Assembly: GCF_001428005.1 (NCBI RefSeq)
Contig: NZ_LMSB01000014.1
Location: 307-64,306, forward strand
Direction of reading: 5' to 3'
Origin: Arthrobacter sp. Soil736
Lineage (GTDB): Bacteria; Actinomycetota; Actinomycetes; Actinomycetales; Micrococcaceae
Length of the DNA: 64,000 nucleotides
Position 1 is the stretch's first letter. Each line of letters starts with the position of its first letter. Under the pieces are notes generated by a model, which saw only the letters and a program-made list of their open reading frames with translations, did not search any database and was not told the origin of the DNA. This document shows, piece by piece, positions 42,093-51,310 of the stretch. Both the position numbers and the translations under genes were made by a program.

Positions 42093-42839
42093 CTAGCGGC
42101 GGCCGGCGACGTCGAGGGCCTGCGGCAGGGTGAATGCCCCGGCGTACAGGGCCTTGCCGACAATGGCACCCTCGACGCCGAGCGGAACCAGCGAGCGGAG
42201 GACCTTCAGGTCATCAAGGCTGGAGATGCCGCCGGACGCCACCACGGGCTTGCCGGTTTTCTCGACCATCTGCCGCAGCAGTTCGACGTTGGGGCCCTGG
42301 AGCGTGCCGTCCTTGGTGACATCGGTGACCACATAACGGGCGCAGCCGGCCTCCTCGAGGCGGCCCAGGACGTCCCAGAGGTCGCCGCCTTCCTTGGTCC
42401 AGCCGCGGCCCGCGAGCGTGGTGCCGCGGACGTCCAGTCCGACGGCGATCCTGTCGCCGAAGCGCTCGATGGCCCGCGCCGTCCAGTCCGGATTTTCGAG
42501 GGCGGCAGTGCCGAGGTTCACGCGGGCCACGCCCAGGTCCAGCGCCTTTTCCAGCGACTCGTCGTCGCGCAGCCCGCCGGACAGCTCGACTTTGATGTCC
42601 AGCCGGCCCACCACTTCACGCAGGAGCTCGGCGTTGGAGCCGCGGCCGAACGCAGCGTCCAGATCCACCAGGTGGACCCATTCCGCGCCCTGCTCCTGCC
42701 AGTTGAGGGCCGCCTCCAGCGGTGTGCCGTAGCTCGTCTCGCTGCCGGCTTCACCTTGCACCAGGCGGACAGCCTGGCCGTTCACGACGTCGACTGCGGG
42801 GAGCAGTTCCAGTACAGGAAGCTCGGTTTGGCTGATCAT
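42093..42839 (-). CDS. priA: bifunctional HisA/TrpF phosphoribosyl isomerase
   Basis: PriA catalyses the Amadori isomerisation of ProFAR in histidine synthesis and, in Actinobacteria, also PRA isomerisation in tryptophan synthesis because they lack trpF. The 248-residue (beta/alpha)8 protein has the N-terminal catalytic Asp in [10 protein letters not shown], a second catalytic Asp in [16 protein letters not shown], and phosphate-binding loops ([19 protein letters not shown]). Dual activity is a family inference. It follows the 52-residue membrane protein by 90 bases that contain three agcgc motifs. Confidence 0.95.
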   Translation of the reverse strand: MISQTELPVLELLPAVDVVNGQAVRLVQGEAGSETSYGTPLEAALNWQEQGAEWVHLVDLDAAFGRGSNAELLREVVGRLDIKVELSGGLRDDESLEKALDLGVARVNLGTAALENPDWTARAIERFGDRIAVGLDVRGTTLAGRGWTKEGGDLWDVLGRLEEAGCARYVVTDVTKDGTLQGPNVELLRQMVEKTGKPVVASGGISSLDDLKVLRSLVPLGVEGAIVGKALYAGAFTLPQALDVAGRR

Positions 42840-42929
42840 CTCGTGTCCTCGGTTCTCGTGTGGCGCTGATTTCCATGAAGCGCTGTTGTTTCCGTCCAGC
42901 GCTGTGGCGGGTGGTTCCGGCCGTTGCTG

Positions 42930-43088
42930 CTATTGGGCGGGCAGGGTCAGCAGGTACGCGGCCAGCAGCGACATGCCTGCCAGCACGTAGAAGCTGATCT
43001 GCGTCCAGAACGGCTTCTTCTGCTGCCGAAAGGACAGCGCGCCGCCGACCAGCAGGCCGGCCAGGCCCATCAGCACGATGGACCACAT
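42930..43088 (-). CDS. 52-residue membrane protein in the his cluster
   Basis: This short gene starts at ATG 43088, right after the hisH TAG, and ends in TAG at 42930. The product (MWSIVLMGLAGLLVGGALSF, then RQQKKPFW, then a second hydrophobic helix) would span the membrane twice with a basic Lys/Arg loop. The direct abutment with hisH, the open frame and the two clean hydrophobic helices make it likely to be real. Its function is unknown and it is probably missed by standard gene finders. Confidence 0.75.
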   Translation of the reverse strand: MWSIVLMGLAGLLVGGALSFRQQKKPFWTQISFYVLAGMSLLAAYLLTLPAQ

Positions 43089-43877
43089 CTAGGCATCCGC
43101 CGCTGGCGAAGCCGGCGTGGTGTCCGCCGGCGTGGCATCCGCCGCTGGCGATGCGTGCCGCTGGTGGTGGCTGCGGAGCCCGTCCACCCAGTTCTTCAGG
43201 AGCCGTGCGCCGGCATCCCCCGACTTTTCCGGGTGGAACTGGGTGGCGCACAGCGGTCCGTTCTCGACGGCGGCGATGAAGGGCGCGCCGTGCTCCGACC
43301 ACGTCACGAGCGGTGCGGCCATGCGGGGCTGCACGACGTCGAAGTCCCAGCTCTGGACACCGTAGGAGTGCACGAAGTAGAAGCGCTCGGACTCCACGCC
43401 CTCGAAGAGCCTGGAGCCTTCGGGGACCTTCACGGTGTTCCATCCCATGTGCGGAACGACGTCTGCGGGCAGGAGTTCGACTTTGCCGGGCCACTCCCCC
43501 ATGCCCTCGGCTTCGGTCCCGTGTTCAACGCCCGCCTCGAACAGCACCTGGAGGCCTACGCAGATGCCCAGGACAGGACGGCCTCCGGCTACCCGGCGAC
43601 CGATCATCCTGATGGCGTCCACTGCCTTGAGTTCGCGCATCACGGTCTCGAAGGCACCGACGCCCGGCACCAGCAGCCCGTCCGCGTTGAGAACGTCTTC
43701 GGGCTTGGAACTCAGAATGACCTCGGCGCCGGCGCGCTCGAGGGCACGGACGGCTGAACGGACATTGCCGGAACCGTAATCCAGGACCGTGACAGTCGGC
43801 TTGCCTTCCGGGGACGCCGGCTTGACCGTGGCTGAGGGATCGATGATGGCGCCCTCCCGCAGCACTTTGCCGGTCAC
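43089..43877 (-). CDS. hisH: imidazole glycerol phosphate synthase glutaminase subunit HisH
   Basis: This class I glutaminase supplies ammonia to HisF. The nucleophile is in GICVGLQ (usually GxCxGxQ), and the His-Glu dyad is in QFHPEKSG. The product is 262 residues, longer than usual, because of a 25-residue N-terminal extension before [10 protein letters not shown] and a 25-residue low-complexity tail with [15 protein letters not shown]. The start ATG overlaps the hisB stop as ATGA. hisF is not in this window. Confidence 0.95.
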   Translation of the reverse strand: MTGKVLREGAIIDPSATVKPASPEGKPTVTVLDYGSGNVRSAVRALERAGAEVILSSKPEDVLNADGLLVPGVGAFETVMRELKAVDAIRMIGRRVAGGRPVLGICVGLQVLFEAGVEHGTEAEGMGEWPGKVELLPADVVPHMGWNTVKVPEGSRLFEGVESERFYFVHSYGVQSWDFDVVQPRMAAPLVTWSEHGAPFIAAVENGPLCATQFHPEKSGDAGARLLKNWVDGLRSHHQRHASPAADATPADTTPASPAADA

Positions 43878-44500
43878 AGGGCACCCTTGGTGGACGGAAT
43901 GCCCTCCACACGGGGGTCCGGCTCCACGGCCGCACGCAGCGCCCTGGCGAAGGCCTTGAACTGGGCCTCGACAATGTGGTGCGGATCGCGTCCGGCGATG
44001 ACGTTCATGTGCAGGCAGATGCCCGCGTGCAGCGTGATGGCCTCGAAGACGTGCCTGGTCAGTGATCCCGTGAAGTGGCCGCCGATCAGGTGGTACTCCT
44101 GCCCCGCGGGTTCACCGCCGTGCACCAGGTACGGCCGGCCGGAAACATCCACGACGGCGTGCGCAAGCGCTTCGTCCAGCGGCACCGTGGCCTCGCCGAA
44201 GCGGCGGATGCCGGCTTTGTTTCCGAGGGCCGTGCGCAGCACCTCACCGAAGGTGATGGCGACGTCTTCGACGGTGTGGTGCACGTCGATGTGGATGTCG
44301 CCGGTGGCCTTAACCGTCATGTCAATGAGTGAGTGCTTGCACAGCGCGGTCAGCATGTGGTCATAGAACGGGACCGAGGTGCTGATGTCCGACACTCCGG
44401 TGCCGTCGAGGTTGATCTCCACCAGCACGGAAGATTCGCTGGTGGCACGCTCCAGGCGTGCAGTCCGGGCCTCGGCAGCCTTGATTCCGGTGTCGCTCAT
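43874..44500 (-). CDS. hisB: imidazoleglycerol-phosphate dehydratase
   Basis: This manganese enzyme dehydrates IGP in histidine synthesis. The His-rich motifs [15 protein letters not shown] and [18 protein letters not shown] are present. I use ATG 44500 ([20 protein letters not shown]), which has AAGGA upstream and gives the normal 208 residues; the ATG at 44557 sits next to hisC and adds unconserved residues. It is the monofunctional form, without the phosphatase domain of E. coli HisB. Confidence 0.96.
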   Translation of the reverse strand: MSDTGIKAAEARTARLERATSESSVLVEINLDGTGVSDISTSVPFYDHMLTALCKHSLIDMTVKATGDIHIDVHHTVEDVAITFGEVLRTALGNKAGIRRFGEATVPLDEALAHAVVDVSGRPYLVHGGEPAGQEYHLIGGHFTGSLTRHVFEAITLHAGICLHMNVIAGRDPHHIVEAQFKAFARALRAAVEPDPRVEGIPSTKGAL

Positions 44501-44559
44501 GGTGATAGGTGTCCTTTTGACGAAGGAGAGTTCAGACGTTGCTTGGTCTACGCTCAAGT

Positions 44560-45678
44560 TTAGGCCGGAAGGGCAGCCTGCCTGGCCAGGATGCTCTCCA
44601 GCGCCTCCAGGAAAGCTGTGGTTTCCGTCTCAGTTCCGGCCGTGACGCGCAGGTGCCCGGGGATGCCGACGTCCCTGATCAGCACGCCCGCGTCCAGCAG
44701 CGCCTGCCAGACCTCGTGGGGGTTGTCCAGCCCGCCGAAAAAGACGTAGTTGGAATCCGATGCCGCCGGTCGCAGTCCCATCCGCGTCAGTTCGGTGACG
44801 ATGCGGTCGCGCTGCCGCTTGATGTCCTGGACGTCCGCCATGAGCGCCTCGCGGTGGTGCAGCGCCGCGAGTGCGGTTGCCTGGGTAATGGCCGACAAGT
44901 GATACGGCAGGCGCACGAGGCGCAGGGCGTCGGTCACTTCCGGTGCCGCCGCCATGTAGCCGAGCCGGGCGCCGGCGAGGGCGAACGCCTTGCTCATGGT
45001 CCGGGACACGATGAGCCGCTCGCGGCCCGGCAGCAGGGTGAGGGCACTGGGAGTGCCGTCGTGGGCAAACTCGTGGTAGGCCTCATCCACGATCACAATG
45101 GTCTGGCTGGCCTCGCCGGCCTCGTAGACCGCCTCCACCACATCCAGGCCGAGGCCGGTGCCGGTGGGGTTGTTGGGTGAGCAGAGGAACACAATGTTCG
45201 GCTGCAGCTCCCGGACCTGGCGGGCAGCGGCCTCAGCGCTCAGGCCGTAGTCCCCGGCGCGCTTGCCGACAATGTAGGCGGTATCGGTTCCGCTGGCGAG
45301 CAGCGGGTACATGGAGTACGTGGGCGGGAAACCGAGGGCCGTACGCCCCGGCCCGCCAAAAGCCTGGAGAATCTGCTGGAGCACCTCGTTGGAGCCGTTG
45401 GCCGCCCAGATGTTTTCGGCGCCGAGCCCGTGGCCGAGGTATTCGGCAAGGGCTTCCCGGAGTTCGGTGAATTCGCGGTCCGGGTAGCGGTTAAGGCCCG
45501 CGGCGGCCACCGTCACGGCTTCGGAGATGGCGGCCCTGACATCAGCCGGCACGCCGTGAGTGTTCTCGTTGACATTGAGCAGGATGGGGACGTCAAGCTG
45601 CGGCGCACCGTAGGGTGTCAGCCCCCGCAGGTTAGTCCGGAGGGGCAATCGGTTAAGTCGCTCAAGCTGGTCACTCAC
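44560..45678 (-). CDS. hisC: histidinol-phosphate aminotransferase
   Basis: This fold-type I PLP enzyme converts imidazole acetol phosphate to histidinol phosphate. The 372-residue protein has [21 protein letters not shown] (PLP Asp) and [17 protein letters not shown] (Schiff-base Lys). The start is GTG 45678. It is the first his gene of this cluster; hisD, which often precedes it in Actinobacteria, is absent here, and hisF, hisG, hisE and hisI are not in the window. Confidence 0.96.
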   Translation of the reverse strand: MSDQLERLNRLPLRTNLRGLTPYGAPQLDVPILLNVNENTHGVPADVRAAISEAVTVAAAGLNRYPDREFTELREALAEYLGHGLGAENIWAANGSNEVLQQILQAFGGPGRTALGFPPTYSMYPLLASGTDTAYIVGKRAGDYGLSAEAAARQVRELQPNIVFLCSPNNPTGTGLGLDVVEAVYEAGEASQTIVIVDEAYHEFAHDGTPSALTLLPGRERLIVSRTMSKAFALAGARLGYMAAAPEVTDALRLVRLPYHLSAITQATALAALHHREALMADVQDIKRQRDRIVTELTRMGLRPAASDSNYVFFGGLDNPHEVWQALLDAGVLIRDVGIPGHLRVTAGTETETTAFLEALESILARQAALPA

Positions 45679-45756
45679 CTGAACAGTTTAAGTGCCGCGA
45701 ACGGCACGCCTGAAACTGTGACGATTTGGCGGGTCCGAACTCCGCAGGAACGCCGC

Positions 45757-46212
45757 CTACTTGGACGGTACAAACAGCTGCTGACCCGGCATGACCCGGC
45801 CGCCTGCCAGATCATTCAGCTGGACAATATCCGCGATGACATCGCGCGGGTCCCGGCTGGGGTCCACGGCCCCGGCGATGGCCCACAGCGATTCCCCTGG
45901 CTGGACCGTGACGGACACCGTTGGCGTGACGGCCAATCCGCTGGCGGTGTCAGCCGCCTTGGCCGGCGAGTTCAGCAGGCCGGCCAGGGAGAGCAGAAGA
46001 GCAGCCAGCAGAACGATCGGCAGGCCAATCAGGACGATCCGGCCGCGGCGCGTGAGACGGAGCCGCGGCGGCTTGACCGCCTGGCCGCTGACCGGCGCAC
46101 CGTGCAGTGGACCCTGCTGTGGACCCTGTTGTGGACTGTGCCGGGAACTTTGCCGCACCGCTGTTTTCATACCCTGCGGACGTGAGCACTGAACTGTTGT
46201 TGAAGCTGACAT
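45757..46212 (-). CDS. LysM-domain membrane protein divergent from lexA
   Basis: The 151-residue protein has a basic N-terminus, one membrane helix at about 58-80 (IVLIGLPIVLLAALLLSLAGLL), and a C-terminal LysM domain (about 97-149: VTVQPGESLWAIAGAV, ADIVQLNDLAGGRVMPGQQLFVP). It should face the cell wall and bind peptidoglycan. The position, divergent from lexA with LexA boxes between, is that of YneA in Bacillus and of Rv2719c/ChiZ in mycobacteria, which block division during SOS. ATG 46212 has a fine AGGAGGG Shine-Dalgarno. The division-inhibitor role is inferred from context. Confidence 0.85.
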   Translation of the reverse strand: MSASTTVQCSRPQGMKTAVRQSSRHSPQQGPQQGPLHGAPVSGQAVKPPRLRLTRRGRIVLIGLPIVLLAALLLSLAGLLNSPAKAADTASGLAVTPTVSVTVQPGESLWAIAGAVDPSRDPRDVIADIVQLNDLAGGRVMPGQQLFVPSK

Positions 46213-46313
46213 GACCTGAGCCCTCCTGGACCAATCTGTGCTGCCCGGTTTGTGCCCGCCCGCCGGCCGGTCGCCGGGATATTCGAATAACCCGGTCGCT
46301 TCGCAGCTGGACT

Positions 46314-46327
46314 AGAACACATGTTCG
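46314..46327. promoter_or_regulatory. LexA box 1 between LysM gene and lexA
   Basis: Agaacacatgttcg is a near-perfect SOS box (CGAACACATGTTCG core with one mismatch). It lies about 100 bases from the LysM gene ATG. A further palindrome attcgaat is at 46281-46288. Confidence 0.85.
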
Positions 46328-46381
46328 AACTTTACTTTCCTAAGTTTTAGCACCTATCAACGAATTAAGTCGAGACTCGCT

Positions 46382-46421
46382 AGAACAAATGTTTGAAAAA
46401 CGCGTAGGGCTGGCCTACGTT
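46382..46421 (+). promoter_or_regulatory. LexA box 2 overlapping the lexA promoter
   Basis: Agaacaaatgtttg (46382-46395) is a weaker SOS box. It overlaps a TTGAAA -35 (46393-46398), which is 17 bases from TACGTT (46416-46421), a TAnnnT-type -10. LexA bound here should block its own transcription. Confidence 0.7.
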
Positions 46422-46538
46422 TGGAATCAAAGAACAACCACATCTGCAGTTGATCAGCAGGGTCTGACAATTTCAGTCCGGAAGTTCCCGGCGACTGCAG
46501 CCACGGATGCCGGGTGGAATGGAAAGGCGTTGGCAAAC

Positions 46539-47288
46539 ATGGCAGCACAAGCCTCCGGCGGCACGGCTCCCCAGCGCAGCCAGCGGTCTCAGCGGACACC
46601 CAAGGGACTCACCGTCCGCCAGAAGAGGATCCTGGAAACGATCCAGCGGTCAGTCAATGAGAACGGCTACCCGCCGTCCATGCGGGAAATCGGCGACACC
46701 GTTGGCCTGGCCAGCCTGTCCAGCGTCACCCACCAGCTCTCGCAGCTGGAAAAGCTCGGTTACCTGCGGCGGGACCCCAAGCGCCCGCGGGCCATGGAAG
46801 TCCTCATGCCGCTCACCCTCGACGCGGGCGGAGCAAAGGCCCAGGGGGCGGAGAAGGACGCCGCACTCCACAGCGTGGGAGGCGGATCAGTCTCCGAACT
46901 GCCCAGCGCCATGGACACGGCCATGGTGCCGCTGGTCGGCCGGATCGCGGCAGGCGGACCCATCCTTGCGGACCAGGTGGTGGAGGATTTCATGCCGCTG
47001 CCCCGCCAGCTCGTAGGCCATGGCGAACTGTTCATGCTGAGGGTGGCCGGCGATTCCATGGTGGATGCCGCCATCTGCGACGGCGACTGGGTGGTGGTCA
47101 GGCGGCAAAGCGACGCCGTCAACGGCGACATCGTCGCTGCCCTGCTCGACGACGAAGCGACCGTCAAGACGTTCCGCCAGCGGGACGGGCACACCTGGCT
47201 TCTTCCGCAAAACACCCAGTACGAACCCATTCTGGGCGACCACGCCGTGGTCATGGGCAAAGTGGTCTCAGTACTGCGTTCGCTGTAG
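46539..47288 (+). CDS. lexA: LexA repressor
   Basis: LexA represses DNA-damage genes and cleaves itself when activated RecA is present. The 249-residue protein has an N-terminal winged helix (about 25-95, with [30 protein letters not shown]) and a peptidase domain. The cleavage bond is Ala138-Gly139 in RIAAGGP, the nucleophile is Ser173 in GDSM, and the general base is Lys210. I chose ATG 46539, preceded by GGAAAGG, because [11 protein letters not shown] fits the family; upstream in-frame starts overlap the promoter. Its 5' region holds two LexA boxes. Confidence 0.97.
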   Translation: MAAQASGGTAPQRSQRSQRTPKGLTVRQKRILETIQRSVNENGYPPSMREIGDTVGLASLSSVTHQLSQLEKLGYLRRDPKRPRAMEVLMPLTLDAGGAKAQGAEKDAALHSVGGGSVSELPSAMDTAMVPLVGRIAAGGPILADQVVEDFMPLPRQLVGHGELFMLRVAGDSMVDAAICDGDWVVVRRQSDAVNGDIVAALLDDEATVKTFRQRDGHTWLLPQNTQYEPILGDHAVVMGKVVSVLRSL

Positions 47289-47323
47289 GGCCTACCCGTC
47301 AGCGTGCAGGTGCCCGTAAACCC

Positions 47324-49381
47324 CTAGGACCGTGCGCCGGCCAGCCTCTCCAGGGCAGCCACGGCGATCTTCCGGTCGGTCGTCGGCCAGAACGGCGGGA
47401 GCGCGGCACGGAGGAAAGCTCCATAGCGCTCGGTGGACAGCCGTGAATCCAGCACCGCCACCACGCCCTTGTCATCAGTGGACCGGATCAGTCGTCCCGC
47501 GCCCTGGGCCAGCCTGATCGCCGCGTGGGTGGCCGACACCGACATGAACCCGTTGCCGCCGGCCTGGGCCACGGCACGCGAGCGTGCGGTCATCAGCGGA
47601 TCATCGGGCCGGGGGAACGGGATCCTGTCAATCACCACGAGCCGGCAGGATCCGCCGGGGACGTCCACACCCTGCCAGAGGGACATGGTCCCGAACAGGC
47701 ACGTGTCCGGCTCGTCGGCGAACTGCTTGACCAGGGCCGTCATGGTGGAATCTCCCTGGCACAGGACGCTGACATCCAGCCGGGGCCGCAGCGCCTCGGC
47801 CGCGTCCTCGGCGGCACGCCTCGACGAGAAGAGGCACAGGGCTCCCCCGCCGGAGGCACGGATCAGCGACTCAAGTTCGTCGAGGGCCTCAGGCGAGGTG
47901 CCCCTGCCAGGCTTGGGCAGGTGGCCGGCAACGTACAGGATGCCCTGCTTCGGATAATCGAAGGGCGAGCCAACGTCCACTCCGGTCCAGCTCGGCGCGC
48001 CCTCGCCCACGAGGCCAAGCCCGCCGGCAGCGGGTTCGAAGGCGGAGCCAATCGCAAGGGTGGCTGACGTCAGCACCACGGTGTGGCCGGCGAACAGGCC
48101 TTCCCGCAGCCGGCCCGCGACGCTGAGCGGGGCGATGTTGATGAGGGCGGGCGACGATTCGTCCGGCGCCGAATAGCCCTGCTGCGGGTCAAAGGTGCTG
48201 TTCCGCGAGAACCACACCACCTCGCGGTTTTCCCGCGCCGCGATCAGCCGCTCGCACAGCTCCAGGATCACCAGGAGGCGCGACCGCGCGAGCTGCCGGC
48301 CGCCGTCGGGCGTGTTGCTGCTGTCCCCCTTGGAATCGGACAACGCGGCCCGGCACGCCTCGCGGAGCTGGTCCACACAGTCCAGCTGCTCGGCATTGAG
48401 CCCGTTCGGGAGCAGGCCGCTGGGCACCCCGGCGACGGCGAGTTCCAGGTTCGCGGCGGCGGTGTTGAGCGCGTCCACGGTGATGCCGGTGTGCTTGCGG
48501 GCGCCCGAGGCAGCCGCATGGACCATGGCCACCGACAGCTGTCCGGAGACGGCGCCAGTGACCCTGTCCTGGAGCTCGTGGGCTTCGTCCACCACCACGA
48601 CGTCGTATTCGGGCAGGACGGCCAGGCCCTCAAAGGCGCTGACCGCGAGCATCGCGTGGTTGGTGACCACGACGTCGGCCTCGGCTGCGTTGTGCCGCGC
48701 AAGTTCGCTGAAACACTCCGCCGCCAGAGGGCATTTCTGCGCCCCGAGGCATTCCATGGAGGTGACCGAGACCTGGCGCCAGGCCCGGTCCGTCACGCCG
48801 GGGAGGAGTTCGTCGCGGTCGCCCGTGGCGGTTTTCTCCGCCCATTCGCGGAGACGGACCACTTCCTTGCCGAGCTGCGACGACGGCCCGCCCATGGCGG
48901 CTGCGAAGTGCGGCACGCTGGTGTCTTCGCCCAGGGAGAAGAGCTGGCCTTCGGAGGGCTCCTCCGAGGGGAAGCCGCCCTCCAGCTTGTGCCGGCACAC
49001 GTAGTTGGACCGGCCCTTGACGAGCGCGATCTTGACGGGCCGGTCAAGGGCAGGCGTGATGGTCTTGAGCAGCCGGGGAAGGTCCCTGCCCACGATCTGG
49101 GTCTGCAGTGCCAGGGTGGCGGTGGACACCAGTGTTGGCTTGTCGCTTTCCAGCGAGTGGGCGATCAGCGGGATCAGGTACGCGAGCGACTTTCCGGTTC
49201 CCGTGCCCGCCTGGACAAGCAGGTGGTCCCCGGTCTCGATCGCCCGCGCCACCTGCCGCGCCATCTCGTGCTGGCCGCTGCGGCTTTGACCGCCCATGCC
49301 GGCCACGGCGCGGTCGAGCAGTTCGATGACGAACTGCTCGCCGGCTGTGGCGTCGGCGTGGTCCGCCGCCCGCTCAGTCAT
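47324..49381 (-). CDS. DinG/XPD-type ATP-dependent DNA helicase
   Basis: This SF2 Fe-S helicase of 685 residues has Walker A QAGTGTGKS at 57-65, a DEAH box in VVDEAHELQDR, and four cysteines in YVC..MECLGAQKCPLAAEC that should hold a 4Fe-4S cluster. It also has the conserved motif VI region LAQGAGRLIRSTDD. DinG-like helicases unwind forked or RNA:DNA duplexes during repair. The start overlaps the hflX stop by 8 bases, so it is translationally coupled with hflX. It converges with lexA; no LexA box of its own is seen, as it is downstream in an operon. Confidence 0.9.
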   Translation of the reverse strand: MTERAADHADATAGEQFVIELLDRAVAGMGGQSRSGQHEMARQVARAIETGDHLLVQAGTGTGKSLAYLIPLIAHSLESDKPTLVSTATLALQTQIVGRDLPRLLKTITPALDRPVKIALVKGRSNYVCRHKLEGGFPSEEPSEGQLFSLGEDTSVPHFAAAMGGPSSQLGKEVVRLREWAEKTATGDRDELLPGVTDRAWRQVSVTSMECLGAQKCPLAAECFSELARHNAAEADVVVTNHAMLAVSAFEGLAVLPEYDVVVVDEAHELQDRVTGAVSGQLSVAMVHAAASGARKHTGITVDALNTAAANLELAVAGVPSGLLPNGLNAEQLDCVDQLREACRAALSDSKGDSSNTPDGGRQLARSRLLVILELCERLIAARENREVVWFSRNSTFDPQQGYSAPDESSPALINIAPLSVAGRLREGLFAGHTVVLTSATLAIGSAFEPAAGGLGLVGEGAPSWTGVDVGSPFDYPKQGILYVAGHLPKPGRGTSPEALDELESLIRASGGGALCLFSSRRAAEDAAEALRPRLDVSVLCQGDSTMTALVKQFADEPDTCLFGTMSLWQGVDVPGGSCRLVVIDRIPFPRPDDPLMTARSRAVAQAGGNGFMSVSATHAAIRLAQGAGRLIRSTDDKGVVAVLDSRLSTERYGAFLRAALPPFWPTTDRKIAVAALERLAGARS

Positions 49382-51041
49382 TGCTGATGAAGGATTCCAG
49401 TTCAGCCGCGAGGCCTTCCCGGACCATGACCACGGCGCGGGTGCCGCCCTCTTCGTGATCCAGGCTCAGGATCTCCGCATCGGAGTCGTGGAGCCTGCTG
49501 ATCAGGTCGCCACGGTGGTACGGGACGAGCAGTTCCAGCTTGACGCTGGGCCGCGGAATGGACTCGCTGATGGCCTTCAGCAGTTCGGGGATGCCCTGGC
49601 CCGTGCGCGCGGACACGACCACGTGGCGCGGTTCGCGCTGCTTGAGCCGCTCCACGACGAAGGGGTCTGCTGCGTCCGCCTTGTTGAGCACGATGATTTC
49701 GGGCACCTTGCGGGCGTCCACCTCGGCGAAGACGGAGCGCACCGCGGCGATCTGCCCCTCGGGATCGGGGTGGGAGACGTCCACGATGTGGAGGATCAGG
49801 TCCGCATCCGCGACCTCCTCAAGGGTGGAACGGAACGCCTCCACCAGCTGCGTGGGAAGCGAACGCACGAAGCCCACGGTGTCCGCCAGCGTGTAGCCCA
49901 GCCCGTCAGCGGTTTCGGTTTTGCGGACGGTGGGGTCCAGGGTGGCGAACAGCGCGTTCTCCACCAGGACGCCCGCATCCGTGAGCCGGTTCAGCAGGGA
50001 GGACTTTCCGGCGTTGGTGTACCCGGCAATCGCGACCGAAGGCACGGCATTGCGACGGCGGTTGGCCCGCTTGGTTTCCCGGGCCGGCTTCATCGCGGCG
50101 ATCTCACGCCGCAGCTTGGCCATCCGCGTCCGGATCCGCCGCCGGTCCAGTTCGATCTTGGTTTCACCAGGACCACGGGACCCCATGCCGGCGCCGGCGC
50201 CGCCCACCTGGCCACCGGCCTGGCGGGACATGGACTCGCCCCAGCCGCGGAGGCGCGGAAGGAGGTATTCCAGCTGCGCCAGCTCCACCTGGGCCTTGCC
50301 TTCGCGGCTCTTGGCGTGCTGGGCGAAGATGTCGAGGATGAGCGCCGTGCGGTCGATGACCTTGACCTTGACGATGTCTTCGAGTCCGCGGCGCTGCGAC
50401 GGTGCCAGCTCCGCGTCCACCACCACGGTGTCCGCGCCGGTGGACATCACCACGTCCTTGAGTTCCAGGGCCTTGCCGGAGCCGAGGAACGTGCCGGGGT
50501 CCGGCTTGGCGCGGCGCTGGACTAGGCCGTCGAGCACCTCAGAGCCCGCGGTTTCAGCCAGGGCGGCCAGTTCGCGCAGAGAGTTCTCGGCGTCGGCCAG
50601 CGTGCCTTCCGTCCACAGCCCGGCCAGGACCACACGCTCCAGGCGAAGCTGCCGGTACTCGACTTCGGTGACGTCTTCGAGTTCGGTGGACAGCCCCGCC
50701 GTGCGGCGCAGTGCCCGGCGTTCCTCGAGATCCTGCTGATCGCCGTCGAACAGGCTGTGTTCCTCATCAAGCCGGGAAATCGCCTGGGCCTTGCCAAATA
50801 CTGCCCTGCTGCCGGCACCGGCGCCGCTTCCCGGCGCGGCATTCTTCGCCGGGACGTCCTTGGCGAGAATCCGGTCGATGACAGCTTGGATTTCCTCAGG
50901 ACTCATGTCCTGGGCTGCCGGCTCGGATCCGGAGTTTTGCTGACTGGTCATGGTCTCCTTAAAAGGTTCTGCATCTTCAGAATAGTGCTGATTGCTGCCC
51001 TTGGGCGCGGTATTCGCGCTGGGCTGACGGCGAGGGGTCAT
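49374..51041 (-). CDS. hflX: GTPase HflX
   Basis: HflX is a ribosome-binding GTPase that splits stalled or heat-stressed ribosomes. The G1 motif is GYTNAGKSS, with later TVGFVR (G3) and NKADAADP (G4). The conserved HflX N-terminal domain begins near RLRLERVVLAGLWT. Two in-frame starts each have a purine-rich site. ATG 51041 has CAGGAG at the ideal 7-base spacing (555 residues), while ATG 50951 has AAGGAG only 3 bases before it (525 residues). I use the first. Both extra N-terminal segments are low-complexity. Its stop overlaps the DinG-type gene. Confidence 0.92.
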   Translation of the reverse strand: MTPRRQPSANTAPKGSNQHYSEDAEPFKETMTSQQNSGSEPAAQDMSPEEIQAVIDRILAKDVPAKNAAPGSGAGAGSRAVFGKAQAISRLDEEHSLFDGDQQDLEERRALRRTAGLSTELEDVTEVEYRQLRLERVVLAGLWTEGTLADAENSLRELAALAETAGSEVLDGLVQRRAKPDPGTFLGSGKALELKDVVMSTGADTVVVDAELAPSQRRGLEDIVKVKVIDRTALILDIFAQHAKSREGKAQVELAQLEYLLPRLRGWGESMSRQAGGQVGGAGAGMGSRGPGETKIELDRRRIRTRMAKLRREIAAMKPARETKRANRRRNAVPSVAIAGYTNAGKSSLLNRLTDAGVLVENALFATLDPTVRKTETADGLGYTLADTVGFVRSLPTQLVEAFRSTLEEVADADLILHIVDVSHPDPEGQIAAVRSVFAEVDARKVPEIIVLNKADAADPFVVERLKQREPRHVVVSARTGQGIPELLKAISESIPRPSVKLELLVPYHRGDLISRLHDSDAEILSLDHEEGGTRAVVMVREGLAAELESFISND

Positions 51042-51310
51042 GGAGAGGCTCCTGTGAGGCCGCGGCGGGTACGCCCGGGGGCCGGTTAGTTGATCTGAGT
51101 GGGGGGTGCTGCGGCGCGCGGGGCGGAAGGTCAATACCTGCATCGCTCCGGGAGGGGTCGTCTGCGCCCGAGGCGACCGCCGGAATGGCGGGCTATTCGG
51201 GGAGGTCCGACGGGGCCGGCTACTCAAAGATCAAGAACATGCGTTCCAGCCTAGCAGACCGCATGGTCCGGTTTCCCATGTGGGCGGCTGGCCCACTAAT
51301 CTGGCCAGTT

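Noticed and set aside
46279..46290. Third LexA box at attcgaat near the LysM gene
   Set aside because: It is an 8-base palindrome that lacks the full spaced half-sites; kept only as a remark.
50952..51310. Gene in the hflX-methyltransferase gap
   Set aside because: The open frame from 51185 is not family-like until ATG 51311, and the other frame is the hflX N-terminus; no separate gene is supported.
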